Positions 18,421 to 27,271 of a stretch of DNA of 64,000 nucleotides are shown piece after piece (the first letter of the stretch is position 1; each line of letters begins with the position of its first letter). Below the pieces are notes generated by a model. That model saw only the letters and a program-made list of their open reading frames with translations, was not told where the DNA came from and did no database searches. The DNA is from Armatimonadota bacterium (GTDB taxonomy: Bacteria > Sysuimicrobiota > Sysuimicrobiia > Sysuimicrobiales > Sysuimicrobiaceae): NCBI GenBank assembly GCA_031432545.1, contig JAVKGX010000006.1, positions 28,569-92,568 of the forward strand. The letters are read 5' to 3'. Both the position numbers and the translations under genes were made by a program.

Positions 18421-19212
18421 CTAGCCGCCGAAGCGGCCGGGCCGGTCCCGGCCGCCGGTCCCCCGCGTGAGCGCGCGGACCGTCTCGACGAGCATCTCGG
18501 CAAGGATCGCGAAGGTGGCTTCCCCTTCTTCGGCGGTCGCGTGTGCCGGCGATCCACAGTAGGCCCGGTCCAGGCCCATCGCCCGGAACTCGCGCACGCC
18601 GCGACCGATCGCCTCGACGAGGCTGACGGGTACGGCCGGCAGCGACCGCATCGTCTGCACGTCGACCAGATCCGGGCGTTCGGCGAGCACCAGCGACGTC
18701 TCGTACTGGCCTCCGTGGCAGGCACCGCTGCGGAACTCTTCGGTCAGTCGGCGCGCTCGGGCGCTGCGGGTCAGGTCGCAGAACCCGACGACGCAACCCG
18801 TGGTGGACTCGACCTCGTCCAGGGCTCGGTGGATCGTCCGTACGTGCTCGGGCTCGAAGTGGTTGTTGACGACGACGACGTACCGGAAGCCCTGCCCCAG
18901 CAGGGATGTGCAGATCCCCACGAGCACGCCGTGCAGCGTCTGCTCGGAAAACCCGACCGCACCGGAAAAGCCCGCCGCGTACCGTGTCACACCGTAGGGG
19001 ACGGGCGGCAACACCAACAGCCGTACGTCGGGATCGTCGGCGAGGCGATCGGCGGCGCGGCGGCACGTCCCCACGGAGATCAGCAGGTCGGTGGACAGCG
19101 GCGCGTGCGGCCCGTGCGGCTCGACCGCGCCGAGCGGGAGGAGCAAGACCGGCGCCCGCCCGCTACGCAGGAGCGCGTCGACGTCCGGCCAGCGCAGGTC
19201 GGCGAACTCCAT
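18421..19212 (-). CDS. Creatininase family amidohydrolase
   Basis: Metal-dependent amidohydrolase of the creatininase family, 263 residues. Ligand positions seen in creatininase are all kept: Glu and His in VEPHGPH, Asp in LSTDLL, His in VNNHFEPEH (normally NGHGGN) and Glu in QYETSLVLA. Start ATG 19212 has no Shine-Dalgarno; a TACAAT box ends six bases upstream, so the mRNA is probably leaderless. Divergent from tryptophan 2,3-dioxygenase across 120 bases and only 12 bases from the end of the monooxygenase. The family includes creatinine hydrolases, MftE peptidase and the archaeal ArfB formamide hydrolase, so a formylkynurenine hydrolase role is possible but unproven. Confidence 0.88.
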   Translation of the reverse strand: MEFADLRWPDVDALLRSGRAPVLLLPLGAVEPHGPHAPLSTDLLISVGTCRRAADRLADDPDVRLLVLPPVPYGVTRYAAGFSGAVGFSEQTLHGVLVGICTSLLGQGFRYVVVVNNHFEPEHVRTIHRALDEVESTTGCVVGFCDLTRSARARRLTEEFRSGACHGGQYETSLVLAERPDLVDVQTMRSLPAVPVSLVEAIGRGVREFRAMGLDRAYCGSPAHATAEEGEATFAILAEMLVETVRALTRGTGGRDRPGRFGG

Positions 19213-19218
19213 GTCCCG

Positions 19219-19224
19219 ATTGTA
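19219..19224 (-). promoter_or_regulatory. -10 box for leaderless creatininase-family gene
   Basis: TACAAT on the minus strand, six bases before ATG 19212, with no ribosome binding site between them. The transcript would start at or next to the start codon. No convincing -35 box is seen. Confidence 0.5.
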
Positions 19225-19277
19225 GTCGAAGGCGGCGCAGGGGTCCGCCAAACCTGGCGATGGCGCGGGGGCGGGGG

Positions 19278-19283
19278 TACTAT
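19278..19283 (+). promoter_or_regulatory. Candidate -10 box for the kynA-kynU operon
   Basis: TACTAT in a GC-rich stretch about 50 bases upstream of the dioxygenase start codon, in the same 120-base divergent region as the leaderless creatininase promoter. The -35 region is not recognisable, suggesting an activator or an extended promoter. Confidence 0.4.
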
Positions 19284-19332
19284 CGAGGAGCGAGGGCCCG
19301 CAGCGTCCGGACTCTCACGGGAGGCATCCGCC

Positions 19333-20154
19333 ATGCAGGCGCCGGCCAAGCCCCTTACGTACGGCAGGTACATCCGCACCGCAGAGCTGCTGCGTCTGCA
19401 GCAGCGCCTGAGCGACGCGCACGACGAGCTGCAGTTCATCGTCGTCCACCAGGTGTTCGAACTCTGGTTCCGGCTGATGATCTTCGAGCTCGAGAGCGTG
19501 CGGGGCGCGCTGGTGCGCGGCGACCTCCCGACCGCCGCCCGCCTGCTGCGGCGGGCCACGGAGATCGCCCGCGCGCTGCTCGTCGGGTTCGACGTCATCG
19601 AGACGATGCGCCCGTGGGACTTTCTGGAGTTCCGCTCGCAGCTCAAGCCCGCCAGCGGGTTCCAGAGCCGGCAGTTCCGCGAGATCGAGTTCCTGTCGGG
19701 AGCCAAGGACCCGCGCTACCTCGCAAGCTTCGAGCGGGAGCCCGAAGACCTGGCGGCGCTGCGGCGGCGGCTGGGAGAACCGACCGTCTGGGACGCGTTC
19801 ATCGAGTTGCTGCGCGGCCGCGGGCTTCCGACCGACGACGACGCGCAGATCCGTCAGACGCTCATCCGGATCCACAAGGATCCGTCGCTTGCGGATCTGT
19901 ACGAGCTGTCCGAAGCGATGATCGCCTACGACGAGATGTTCGCGCTGTGGCGGCGCCGCCACGTCCTGATGGTCGAGCGCATGATCGGAGCGCGTCCCGG
20001 GACCGGACAGGCCGACGTGCAGAAGACGATCGGCGAGCAGGCCTCCGACGAGCCGGCGTACTTCACCGGGGTCGGATACCTGCACGAGACCCTCTCGAAG
20101 AAGTTCTTCCCGCTGCTGTGGGAAACCAGGACGTTCGTGGAGCGTGACGCATGA
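19333..20154 (+). CDS. kynA: Tryptophan 2,3-dioxygenase
   Basis: Heme enzyme that opens the indole ring of L-tryptophan to N-formylkynurenine, 273 residues. The distal-His motif VVHQVFELWF, the substrate-binding FRSQLKPASGFQSRQFREIE and the proximal heme-His segment RRRHVLMVERMIG are present. Instead of the usual compact GTGGSSGxxYL, the chain reads GTGQ, then about 18 extra residues, then GVGYLHETLSKKFFPLLWE, an insertion beside the active site. ATG 19333 has GGGAGG eight bases upstream. Its stop overlaps kynU (ATGA), a clear kynurenine-pathway operon. Confidence 0.96.
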   Translation: MQAPAKPLTYGRYIRTAELLRLQQRLSDAHDELQFIVVHQVFELWFRLMIFELESVRGALVRGDLPTAARLLRRATEIARALLVGFDVIETMRPWDFLEFRSQLKPASGFQSRQFREIEFLSGAKDPRYLASFEREPEDLAALRRRLGEPTVWDAFIELLRGRGLPTDDDAQIRQTLIRIHKDPSLADLYELSEAMIAYDEMFALWRRRHVLMVERMIGARPGTGQADVQKTIGEQASDEPAYFTGVGYLHETLSKKFFPLLWETRTFVERDA

Positions 20155-21299
20155 CCGATTCCCTGCTGCGCTGGCGGAGCGAGTTCCCCATCCTCGCGCA
20201 CACCACCTATTTGGTGTCGCACTCGATGGGTGCGATGCCGCGTTCGGCGACCGACTGGCTGGCCCGCTACGGCAGGGAGTGGAGCGAGCAGGGCGTGGCG
20301 GCGTGGGAACGGTGGGAGCCCTACGTGCGCGAGCACGCAGACCGGATCGGCACGCTGATCGGTGCGCCTGCGGGCACCGTCGCGCTGCACCAGAACGTCT
20401 CGACCCTGTTCGGCATTTTGCTCAGCGGCCTCGTGCAGCCGGGCGGTCGCACGAAGGTGGTCGCCACCGACCTGAACTTCCCCACCCTGCTCTATGCCCT
20501 GCAGATGCACGAAGACCTGGGGCTGCGCCTCCACCGCATCCCCAGCCCCGACGGCATCACGATTCCCCTGGAAGCCTGGGAGGATGCGGTTGACGACCGG
20601 ACGCTGGCGGTGGTCGTCGACCACGGGATCTTCCGGTCGGGCGCCCTGCAGGACGTGGCAGCAATCACTCAGATCGCGCACCGCCACGGGGCGTGGTCGA
20701 TCGTGGACGCCTATCAGACCGTCGGCTGCGTGCCCGTGGATGTGCGGGCGTGGGGCGCGGACGCCGTACTGGGGGGTTCGCACAAGTGGCTGTGCGGAGG
20801 GCCCGGCGCCGCCTGGCTGTACGTGCAGTCGGACCGGTTGGCCTCCGTGCGGCCCCGGATGGTGGGATGGTTCAGCCACCGCGATCCGTTCGCATTCGAC
20901 CTGCGCATGGAGTTCGCCGCCGACGCCATGCGCTTTGCGACCGGCACGCCCGGGATCCCGGGCCTGTTCGCGGCGCGGGCCGGGCTGGAGATCGTGCTGG
21001 AAGTGGGTGCCGAGGCGATCCGGCAGAAGTCTGTGCGCTTCACCCAACGGATCATCGACCTGGCGGACGAGTACGGACTGCGCGTGAACACACCCCGCGA
21101 GGCATCAGCCAGGGGTGGCCTCGTCGTCGTCGACTTCCCCGGAGCCGAGGCGGCGACCCGGGAACTGGCGCGACGCAACGTCCTCGTCGACCACCGGCCC
21201 AGAGCCGGCATCCGCATCTCCGGACACTTCTACACCGCCGACGAGGAAATCGACCACGCGTTCGACGTGCTGCGGGAGTTCGCACGCCGCTCCGCGTGA
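20151..21299 (+). CDS. kynU: Kynureninase / class V aminotransferase-fold enzyme
   Basis: PLP enzyme that cleaves kynurenine to anthranilate and alanine, 382 residues. It has the kynureninase-like PLP site: VDAYQTVGCVPVDVRAWGAD followed by GGSHKWLCGGPG with the Schiff-base lysine, and FATGTPGIPGLFAARAG near residue 265. Translationally coupled to tryptophan 2,3-dioxygenase, which strongly supports kynureninase over cysteine desulfurase or other class V enzymes. It ends 24 bases from the convergent trpB2 gene. Confidence 0.9.
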   Translation: MTDSLLRWRSEFPILAHTTYLVSHSMGAMPRSATDWLARYGREWSEQGVAAWERWEPYVREHADRIGTLIGAPAGTVALHQNVSTLFGILLSGLVQPGGRTKVVATDLNFPTLLYALQMHEDLGLRLHRIPSPDGITIPLEAWEDAVDDRTLAVVVDHGIFRSGALQDVAAITQIAHRHGAWSIVDAYQTVGCVPVDVRAWGADAVLGGSHKWLCGGPGAAWLYVQSDRLASVRPRMVGWFSHRDPFAFDLRMEFAADAMRFATGTPGIPGLFAARAGLEIVLEVGAEAIRQKSVRFTQRIIDLADEYGLRVNTPREASARGGLVVVDFPGAEAATRELARRNVLVDHRPRAGIRISGHFYTADEEIDHAFDVLREFARRSA

Positions 21300-21323
21300 T
21301 TGCCCCGCCTGCCGGGGAGCACT

Positions 21324-22688
21324 CTATGCGGGCTGGAGCGGAGCCAGCTCAGCCATCGCCCGGCGCACCTCCTCTTCCGGGTACTCGAAGTCCGGCAGCT
21401 TGCCCGCGAGGTACTGCTCGTACGCCGCCAGGTCGAAGTGTCCGTGCCCGCTGAGGTTGAACAGGATCGCCTTCGACTCGCCTGCCTCGCGGCACCGGAT
21501 TGCCTCGTCGACGACGTAGCGGATCGCGTGCGCCGGCTCGGGGCCGGCCACGATGCCTTCGGTCCGCGCGAACAGCATCGCGGCCTCGAAAACCGGGTTC
21601 TGGGGATAGGCGTACGCCTCGATCACGCCTCGGTCGTACAGCATGCACACCAGCGGTGCGTCCCCGTGGTAGCGCAGGCCACCCGCGTGGATGGGCGCGG
21701 GGACGAACGTGTGCCCCAGGGTGTACATCTTGACCAGCGGGGTGGTCTGCGCGGTGTCGCCGAAGTCGTAGAGGTAGGCGCCCTTGGTGAGCGTCGGGCA
21801 AGCCGTCGGTTCGACCGCGACGATGCGGGTCTGTCGGCCCGCCAACTTGTCGGCGACGAACGGAAAGGACAGGCCGGCGAAGTTGCTCCCCCCACCGATG
21901 CAGCCGACCACGACGTCCGGGTAGTCGTCGAAGAGTTCCATCTGCCGCCTGGCCTCCAGCCCGATGACGGTCTGGTGCATCAAGACGTGGTTGAGCACGC
22001 TGCCCAGCGAGTACTTCGCGTCGTCATGGGTGGCCGCGTCCTCGACCGCCTCGCTGATCGCGATCCCCAGGCTACCCGGAGACTGCGGGTCGCGCTCGAG
22101 GATCCCCCGGCCCGCGTGGGTGCGGGGGCTGGGGCTGGGCAGCACCTCCGCGCCCCAGGTCTCCATGAGGATGCGCCGGTAGGGTTTCTGCTCGTAGGAG
22201 ACGCGCACCATGTAGACGGTGCACTCCAGCCCGAACATCCGGCATGCCCACGCCAGCGCCGACCCCCACTGGCCGGCCCCGGTCTCGGTCGTGAGCCGGC
22301 GGGCGCCGCTGGCCTTGGCGTAGTAGGCTTGGGCGACCGCGGTGTTCGGCTTGTGGCTGCCGGGCGGGCTCACACCCTCGTACTTGTAGTAGATGCGGGC
22401 GGGCGTATCCAGCGCCTGCTCCAGCTGCCGCGCCCGGTATAGGGGCGTGGGTCGGTACAGGCCGTAGATGTCGCGCACGGGCTGTGGGATCTCCACCCAA
22501 CGCTCGGAGGACACCTCCTGCAGGATGATATCCATGGGGAACAGCGGCGCCAGGTCGTCGGGGCCCACCGGTTGCTTCGTCCCTGGGTGCAGCACCGGCG
22601 GAGGCGGACTGGGGAGGTCCGGAACGATGTTGTACCACGCGCGCGGAACCTCGCTTTGGGGCAGCACCACCCTCGTCACGTCTGCCAT
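21324..22688 (-). CDS. trpB: TrpB2-type tryptophan synthase beta-like PLP enzyme
   Basis: PLP-dependent beta-replacement enzyme, 454 residues, the longer TrpB2 subclass (TrpB1 is about 400). It has the TrpB2 N-terminal extension ([20 protein letters not shown]), PLP lysine in [26 protein letters not shown], phosphate loop GCIGGGSNF and C-terminal [17 protein letters not shown] lies six bases before ATG 22688. TrpB2 makes tryptophan from serine and indole, often without a TrpA partner. No trpA is visible here. Its convergent position to the tryptophan-degrading operon is notable. Confidence 0.93.
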   Translation of the reverse strand: MADVTRVVLPQSEVPRAWYNIVPDLPSPPPPVLHPGTKQPVGPDDLAPLFPMDIILQEVSSERWVEIPQPVRDIYGLYRPTPLYRARQLEQALDTPARIYYKYEGVSPPGSHKPNTAVAQAYYAKASGARRLTTETGAGQWGSALAWACRMFGLECTVYMVRVSYEQKPYRRILMETWGAEVLPSPSPRTHAGRGILERDPQSPGSLGIAISEAVEDAATHDDAKYSLGSVLNHVLMHQTVIGLEARRQMELFDDYPDVVVGCIGGGSNFAGLSFPFVADKLAGRQTRIVAVEPTACPTLTKGAYLYDFGDTAQTTPLVKMYTLGHTFVPAPIHAGGLRYHGDAPLVCMLYDRGVIEAYAYPQNPVFEAAMLFARTEGIVAGPEPAHAIRYVVDEAIRCREAGESKAILFNLSGHGHFDLAAYEQYLAGKLPDFEYPEEEVRRAMAELAPLQPA

Positions 22689-22804
22689 GGCCGGCCTCCT
22701 GGGGGAAATGGGCAGTCCTTCTCCACGCGGCCGATCGAATCCTGGCCCGGTCCGCCGGCCGGACAGCCGGGCCGCAAGCGAGCCAGCCTGCGCCGGGCTG
22801 CGGG

Positions 22805-23227
22805 TCAGCCACCCGCCGAGGAGACCAGGCGGTCGAGGATCCGCAAGAGCTCGTCCTCGTCGCGGTACCGCCACAGCTCGACATGGGGGTTTCCGGCCAC
22901 GAGCGCCGAGACGTCCGCACCGGCCTCGCACAGGCACACGACCCGCTTGCCCAGCATCTGGGCGCGCATGATCTCCATCCCCACGCCGATCGAGGGAACG
23001 GTGACCTCCGCGATCACCACGTCGGCCTGTTCGATCCAGGCCATGTCGCCCTCGTAGATCGCCCGGTCGTTTTTGCGTGTGGCCCGCTCGTGTTCCAGGA
23101 CGTCCGCCCGCCCGACGTGCGCGGTCAGCACCTGGTGGCCGCGCTGCTGCAGCCACGAGACGATCCGCGCGTAGCGCGGCTGCAACCGCCGGCCACCTCG
23201 TATGGCCCCACAGAAGTACACGCGCAT
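22805..23227 (-). CDS. Nucleoside 2-deoxyribosyltransferase-like (DNPH1-type) protein
   Basis: 140 residues, the size of 2'-deoxynucleoside 5'-phosphate N-hydrolase 1 and related proteins. N-terminal [11 protein letters not shown] resembles the family YxAGxIRGGR nucleotide loop; then [30 protein letters not shown] holds the conserved Asp/Glu catalytic region; VCLCEAG follows. It probably hydrolyses or transfers the base of deoxynucleotides in salvage or pool cleaning. It lies between trpB2 and gcdH on the same strand with 47- and 116-base gaps, so linkage to them is loose. Confidence 0.8.
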   Translation of the reverse strand: MRVYFCGAIRGGRRLQPRYARIVSWLQQRGHQVLTAHVGRADVLEHERATRKNDRAIYEGDMAWIEQADVVIAEVTVPSIGVGMEIMRAQMLGKRVVCLCEAGADVSALVAGNPHVELWRYRDEDELLRILDRLVSSAGG

Positions 23228-23274
23228 CGCAGCTGGGAATCGACGAGCCGCTGCCGTCGACCTCGATCCGTCGC

Positions 23275-24468
23275 TCAGAAGGCGTCGTGGCCCGTGATCT
23301 CGCGGCCGACGATCAGAGTGTGGATGTCGTATGTCCCCTCGTAGGTGTCGACGGACTCCAGGTTGGCGGCGTGGCGCATGGCGTGGTACTCGACCGTGAT
23401 GCCGTACCCGCCGAGGATCAAGCGGGCCTGTCGCGCCACCTCCAGGGCGGCGCGCACGTTGTGGCGCTTGGCCAGCGAGACCTGCGTGTAGCGCATCCGC
23501 CCGGCATCCTTGAGCTGGCCCAACCGGTGCGCGAGGAGCTGCGAGGCGGTGATGCGGGTGAGCATGTCCACCAGGCGCTCCTGGATGATCTGCGTCGCCG
23601 CGATCGGCCGGCCGAACGCGATCCGTTCCCCGGCGTAGGCCAGCGCCTCCTCGAAGCACGCCACCGCTGCCCCGATCGCGCCCCACGCGATCCCGTACCG
23701 CGCCTGGGTCAGGCACCCCAGGGCCTTGCCCAGGCCAACGCCCTCGGGCAGCGCGTGGTCGTCGGGAACTTCGACGTCTTCCAGCACCAGTTCGGAGGTC
23801 ACCGACGCGCGCATCGAAGCCTTCGTGTGGATTTCGTGGGCCGCAAAGCCCGGGGTGTCGGTCGGCACGATGAACCCGCGGACGGTGTCGGTCTCGTCCT
23901 TGGCCCACACGATGGCCACGTGCGCGATCGACCCGCTGGTGATCCACATCTTGGTGCCCGTGATCGCCCAGCCGCGCGACGTCTTGCGCGCACGCGTGTT
24001 CATCGCGGCGGGGTCGCTGCCGGCGGTCGGCTCGGTCAGGCCGAAGCACCCGATCAGCTCGCCCCGCGCCAGCCGCGGCAGGTAGTGGCGCCTTTGCTCT
24101 TCGCTGCCGTACGCGTAGATCGGGTACATGACGAGCGCACCCTGGACGCTGGCGAAGGACCGGATGCCGCTGTCCCCCCGCTCCAGTTCCTGCATCAGCA
24201 GCCCGTAGGCGATGTTGTCCAAGCCCGCGCACTCGTACTCCGCCGGCAGGTTCGCGCCGTACACCCCCAGCTCGCCGAGCCTGGGCACCAGTTCCATCGG
24301 GAAGATGCCGTCCAGCCACCAGCGCCCGATCCGCGGGATCACCTCGCGGTCGACGAACCGTCGGACGGTGTCGCGCGCCGCCCGCTGCACGTCCGTGAGC
24401 AGATCTTCCGTGACGTAGAAATCCGTCGGACTGACCTTGTTGACCGTGCCGACCTCCTGCACCGTCAC
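23275..24468 (-). CDS. gcdH: Glutaryl-CoA dehydrogenase
   Basis: FAD enzyme that oxidises and decarboxylates glutaryl-CoA to crotonyl-CoA, 397 residues. The match to known glutaryl-CoA dehydrogenases is close: [20 protein letters not shown] (with the Arg that binds the glutaryl carboxylate), [27 protein letters not shown]-like [12 protein letters not shown], and C-terminal [20 protein letters not shown] with the catalytic Glu. GTG 24468 overlaps the TldE stop (GTGA); GTG 24462 with better spacing from AGGAGG is an alternative. Glutaryl-CoA is the common end point of lysine, tryptophan and reductive aromatic-CoA degradation, so it fits the island upstream. Confidence 0.93.
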   Translation of the reverse strand: MTVQEVGTVNKVSPTDFYVTEDLLTDVQRAARDTVRRFVDREVIPRIGRWWLDGIFPMELVPRLGELGVYGANLPAEYECAGLDNIAYGLLMQELERGDSGIRSFASVQGALVMYPIYAYGSEEQRRHYLPRLARGELIGCFGLTEPTAGSDPAAMNTRARKTSRGWAITGTKMWITSGSIAHVAIVWAKDETDTVRGFIVPTDTPGFAAHEIHTKASMRASVTSELVLEDVEVPDDHALPEGVGLGKALGCLTQARYGIAWGAIGAAVACFEEALAYAGERIAFGRPIAATQIIQERLVDMLTRITASQLLAHRLGQLKDAGRMRYTQVSLAKRHNVRAALEVARQARLILGGYGITVEYHAMRHAANLESVDTYEGTYDIHTLIVGREITGHDAF

Positions 24469-25781
24469 TCCCCTCCTGCGAACGACAGGTCGCCGACCTC
24501 GACCGTCGGAGCTCCGAACGCGGTACCGGCGAACCACCAGTCGAGGTCGGTGCCCACCGCGCCGACCCTCTCCAGCAACGCCAAAAAGTCCCCGGCGATG
24601 GCAAAGTCCTCCACCGCGTGGACGACCTCACCGCCGTCGACCCACAACCCCAGGCCCTGCACCGAGAACTCACCGGTGATGGGGTTGGCGCCGGCGTGGA
24701 CCCCCATCAGCTCGGTGACGACGACGCCGCGCTCCCGGCGCAGTCCGTCTGCCGGCTTCACGTAGAGGTTCGTCGGTGCCACTCCCAACACCCCTCGGTA
24801 GCCGCGCGAGGCGTGCCCCGTGTTCGGGTGTTCCAGCGCGTGGGCGGTCTGTGAGTTCGTGAGGTAGCTGCACAGGACGCCCCGCTCGACCAGGACCACC
24901 GGGCGGGCCGAAGTCCCCTCCGCGTCGAACGGCCGGCTGGCCAGACCCTCCGGCAGCGTGGGGTCGTCCACCAGGGTCACGAGCTCCGAGGCGATCCTCT
25001 CGCCCAGCCTGCCGACCAGTCGGCTCTTGCCCTCCACCACCGCCTTGCCGCTCCACAGGGGCCAGAACGCCCACAACAGCTGCGCAAAGGCCTTGGGCTC
25101 GAAGTAGGCGACGTAGCGCCCTGTCCTCAACGGCCGCGCGTCGAGCAGGCGCGCGGTGCGCTCCACCAGCCGCAGCGAGGTGCGGCCGGGATCCAGCGCG
25201 TCGAATCGCACCGACCAGTCCATGTCGGCGGACTGCTTTATGCTGTCGCCTTCCCGCATCACCACCGTCGCGCCGATTCCGGCCACGCCGGTGCGGTACC
25301 GGCCGGCCGCACCCTCGGTGGAGCCCAGGCTGACCTCGCGTTCGCGCTCGGTGTAGATCGCCGCCGGAACCCGGTGCGTGCGCGGATCGGCCCGCAGGCC
25401 CGCCTCCATGTCGAGGGTGGCCTGCTGCTTGCGCTCCATCGAAGCGTCAAAGCTTTGCCCCAGGCGACCCCATTCGCCCAGGTCGGTGCCCTCGGGCAGG
25501 AATCCGACGGCCTCGTGCTGCAGCGCGGCGTTCTCCTCGGCTTCCTGCAGCACCCAGTCCAGCGCCTCCGGGCTGAGGTGCTCGCTGTACGCGTACCCGA
25601 CGCGCTCGCGCACGACCACCCGGATGCCCACGCCCGCCTGCGTCGCGCGCGTGAGCTGTTCGAGCCTTCCGCCGTGGGCGCGCAGCGTGAGCTCCCGGTC
25701 CCGCAGCCCCAGGACTTCCGCCTGGATGCCCCTGCGCCGCGCGCGCTCGAGCACGTAGCGGCGGGCTTCGTCGAGCGTCAT
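24465..25781 (-). CDS. pmbA: TldE/PmbA family metallopeptidase subunit
   Basis: Subunit of the TldD/TldE metalloprotease, 438 residues. Its N-terminal half (AVLGLRDRELTLRAHGGRLEQL-type strand, ATQAGVGIRVVVRERVGYAYS) and C-terminal half (NLYVKPADGL, GVHAGANPITGEFSVQGLGLWVDGG) follow the TldE pattern. It lacks the HExxxH zinc motif, as expected for TldE. The start overlaps the TldD stop (ATGA). The complex degrades unfolded or small peptides and processes some peptide natural products. Confidence 0.93.
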   Translation of the reverse strand: MTLDEARRYVLERARRRGIQAEVLGLRDRELTLRAHGGRLEQLTRATQAGVGIRVVVRERVGYAYSEHLSPEALDWVLQEAEENAALQHEAVGFLPEGTDLGEWGRLGQSFDASMERKQQATLDMEAGLRADPRTHRVPAAIYTEREREVSLGSTEGAAGRYRTGVAGIGATVVMREGDSIKQSADMDWSVRFDALDPGRTSLRLVERTARLLDARPLRTGRYVAYFEPKAFAQLLWAFWPLWSGKAVVEGKSRLVGRLGERIASELVTLVDDPTLPEGLASRPFDAEGTSARPVVLVERGVLCSYLTNSQTAHALEHPNTGHASRGYRGVLGVAPTNLYVKPADGLRRERGVVVTELMGVHAGANPITGEFSVQGLGLWVDGGEVVHAVEDFAIAGDFLALLERVGAVGTDLDWWFAGTAFGAPTVEVGDLSFAGGE

Positions 25782-27175
25782 CGCGCCTCTCCGCCGACTA
25801 CGATCTCGGAGACGAGCAGGTGGGGTTGGCCCACCTCGACCGGAACCGCGCCCGACAGGCTCCCGCACATCCCCGGTGCGGTCTTTAGGTCAGAGGACAC
25901 CGCGACGACCCTCCGGATGGATTCCGGGCCCTTGCCCACGAGCATCGCCCCACGCACCGGCTCTTCCACGCGCCCCCGGCGGATGACGTAGCCTTCGCGC
26001 ACCGCGAAGTTGTACTCCCCCGATCCCGGCTTGACCTGCCCGCCGCCCATGTCCTTGGCGTACAGCCCGAACTCGATGCCCTCGAACAGCGCCTCGACCG
26101 GCGTGGTGCCGGGCGCGATGAACGTGTTGCGCATCCGCGATGTCGGCGCCACCGTGTAGTCCTGCCGCCGGCCCGACCCGGTCGGCGCGTACCCGGTCAC
26201 GAGCGCGCCCCAGCGGTCCACCATGTAGCTGCGGAGCACGCCGCTCTCGATCAGCACGGTGCGCTGCGTGGCCATGCCCTCGTCGTCGATCTCGCTGCTG
26301 CCCCAGCCGTGCGGCGTCGTGCCGTCATCGATGTACGTGACAACGGAACTGGCGACCTGTTCGCCGAGCCTGTCGGTCAGCACCGAAGCCTTCTTCGCGA
26401 CGGACGTCGTCTCCAGCAGGTGACCCAGCGCCTCGTGGAAGATCACCCCGCCGAAGGCGTTGCCGATCACCACGGGCATCGCCCCGGCCGGGGCCCGCTT
26501 GGCGCGCAGCAGCGTCATCGCCTGTTCGCCCGCCTTCCGGCCCACTTCGGCCGGGGGGCAACAATCGAACAGTTCCAAGCCGACGCTCAGACCCGGTGCG
26601 GCAAATCCGGTCTGCACGTCGCCGTTGCGCTGGGCGATCGTGGTCACAACGAGGCGGGTACGCACCCTCCGGTCCTCGGCCCAGCCACCCTCGGAGTTGC
26701 AGACCAGCACCTCCTGATCCCACTCCAGCAGCGAACACTCGACGTCGCGCACCTCGGGCGCCACGCGGGCGGCAGCGTCGGCTTCCCGCAGGCGTTCCAG
26801 GCGGTAGGACTTCGGATGCTCGTCGAACGGAACCGACGGGGCGTGCAGGCCGCGCGGCGCGTGGCGTCGGAAATCCAGCCCACCCCGGCCGCGGGCATCG
26901 ACCCGACCCGCCTCTCCCCGCAGGCGCGTGAGGTCCTCGGCCACCTCGAGCAGGCCCGGTGCGGTGAGGTCGTTCGTGTACGCGTAGACGACGTCAGTCC
27001 CGTAGAACAGCCGCAAACCCGCACCGTACTCGATCCCGCTGGTGGCCTCCTGGACGCCGCCGTTGAGGACGCGCATCGCGCGACGGCGCGACCGCTCGAC
27101 GTACAGCTCGGCGAAGTCGACCCCTCGGGCGCGCGCGAGCGTGAGGATATCGGAAACGAGCGCTTCGTCGAGCAC
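25778..27175 (-). CDS. tldD: TldD family metallopeptidase
   Basis: Catalytic partner of TldE, 465 residues from GTG 27175 with GGAGG four bases upstream. The zinc motif is HEALGH (in GGVIFHEALGHLLE, about residue 240). The downstream segment GWGSSEIDDEGMATQRTVLIESGVL and the C-terminal GSGEYNFAVREGYVIRRG are typical. Cytoplasmic. No precursor peptide gene was found alongside, so a general proteolytic role is more likely than peptide maturation. Confidence 0.94.
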   Translation of the reverse strand: MLDEALVSDILTLARARGVDFAELYVERSRRRAMRVLNGGVQEATSGIEYGAGLRLFYGTDVVYAYTNDLTAPGLLEVAEDLTRLRGEAGRVDARGRGGLDFRRHAPRGLHAPSVPFDEHPKSYRLERLREADAAARVAPEVRDVECSLLEWDQEVLVCNSEGGWAEDRRVRTRLVVTTIAQRNGDVQTGFAAPGLSVGLELFDCCPPAEVGRKAGEQAMTLLRAKRAPAGAMPVVIGNAFGGVIFHEALGHLLETTSVAKKASVLTDRLGEQVASSVVTYIDDGTTPHGWGSSEIDDEGMATQRTVLIESGVLRSYMVDRWGALVTGYAPTGSGRRQDYTVAPTSRMRNTFIAPGTTPVEALFEGIEFGLYAKDMGGGQVKPGSGEYNFAVREGYVIRRGRVEEPVRGAMLVGKGPESIRRVVAVSSDLKTAPGMCGSLSGAVPVEVGQPHLLVSEIVVGGEAR

Positions 27176-27271
27176 GATGCCTCCCTGGGTCGGTCGCGGG
27201 CGGCGGCAGCGAAGAGGATTCTCCGGGGCGTACGGAAATCCTGTCGTTGCGCTTCGCCGCGGCGATGCGGG

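Noticed and set aside
24465-27175. TldD/TldE as part of a ribosomal peptide (RiPP) maturation cluster
   Set aside because: No precursor peptide, YcaO, radical SAM or transporter gene is adjacent, so a general protease role is simpler.
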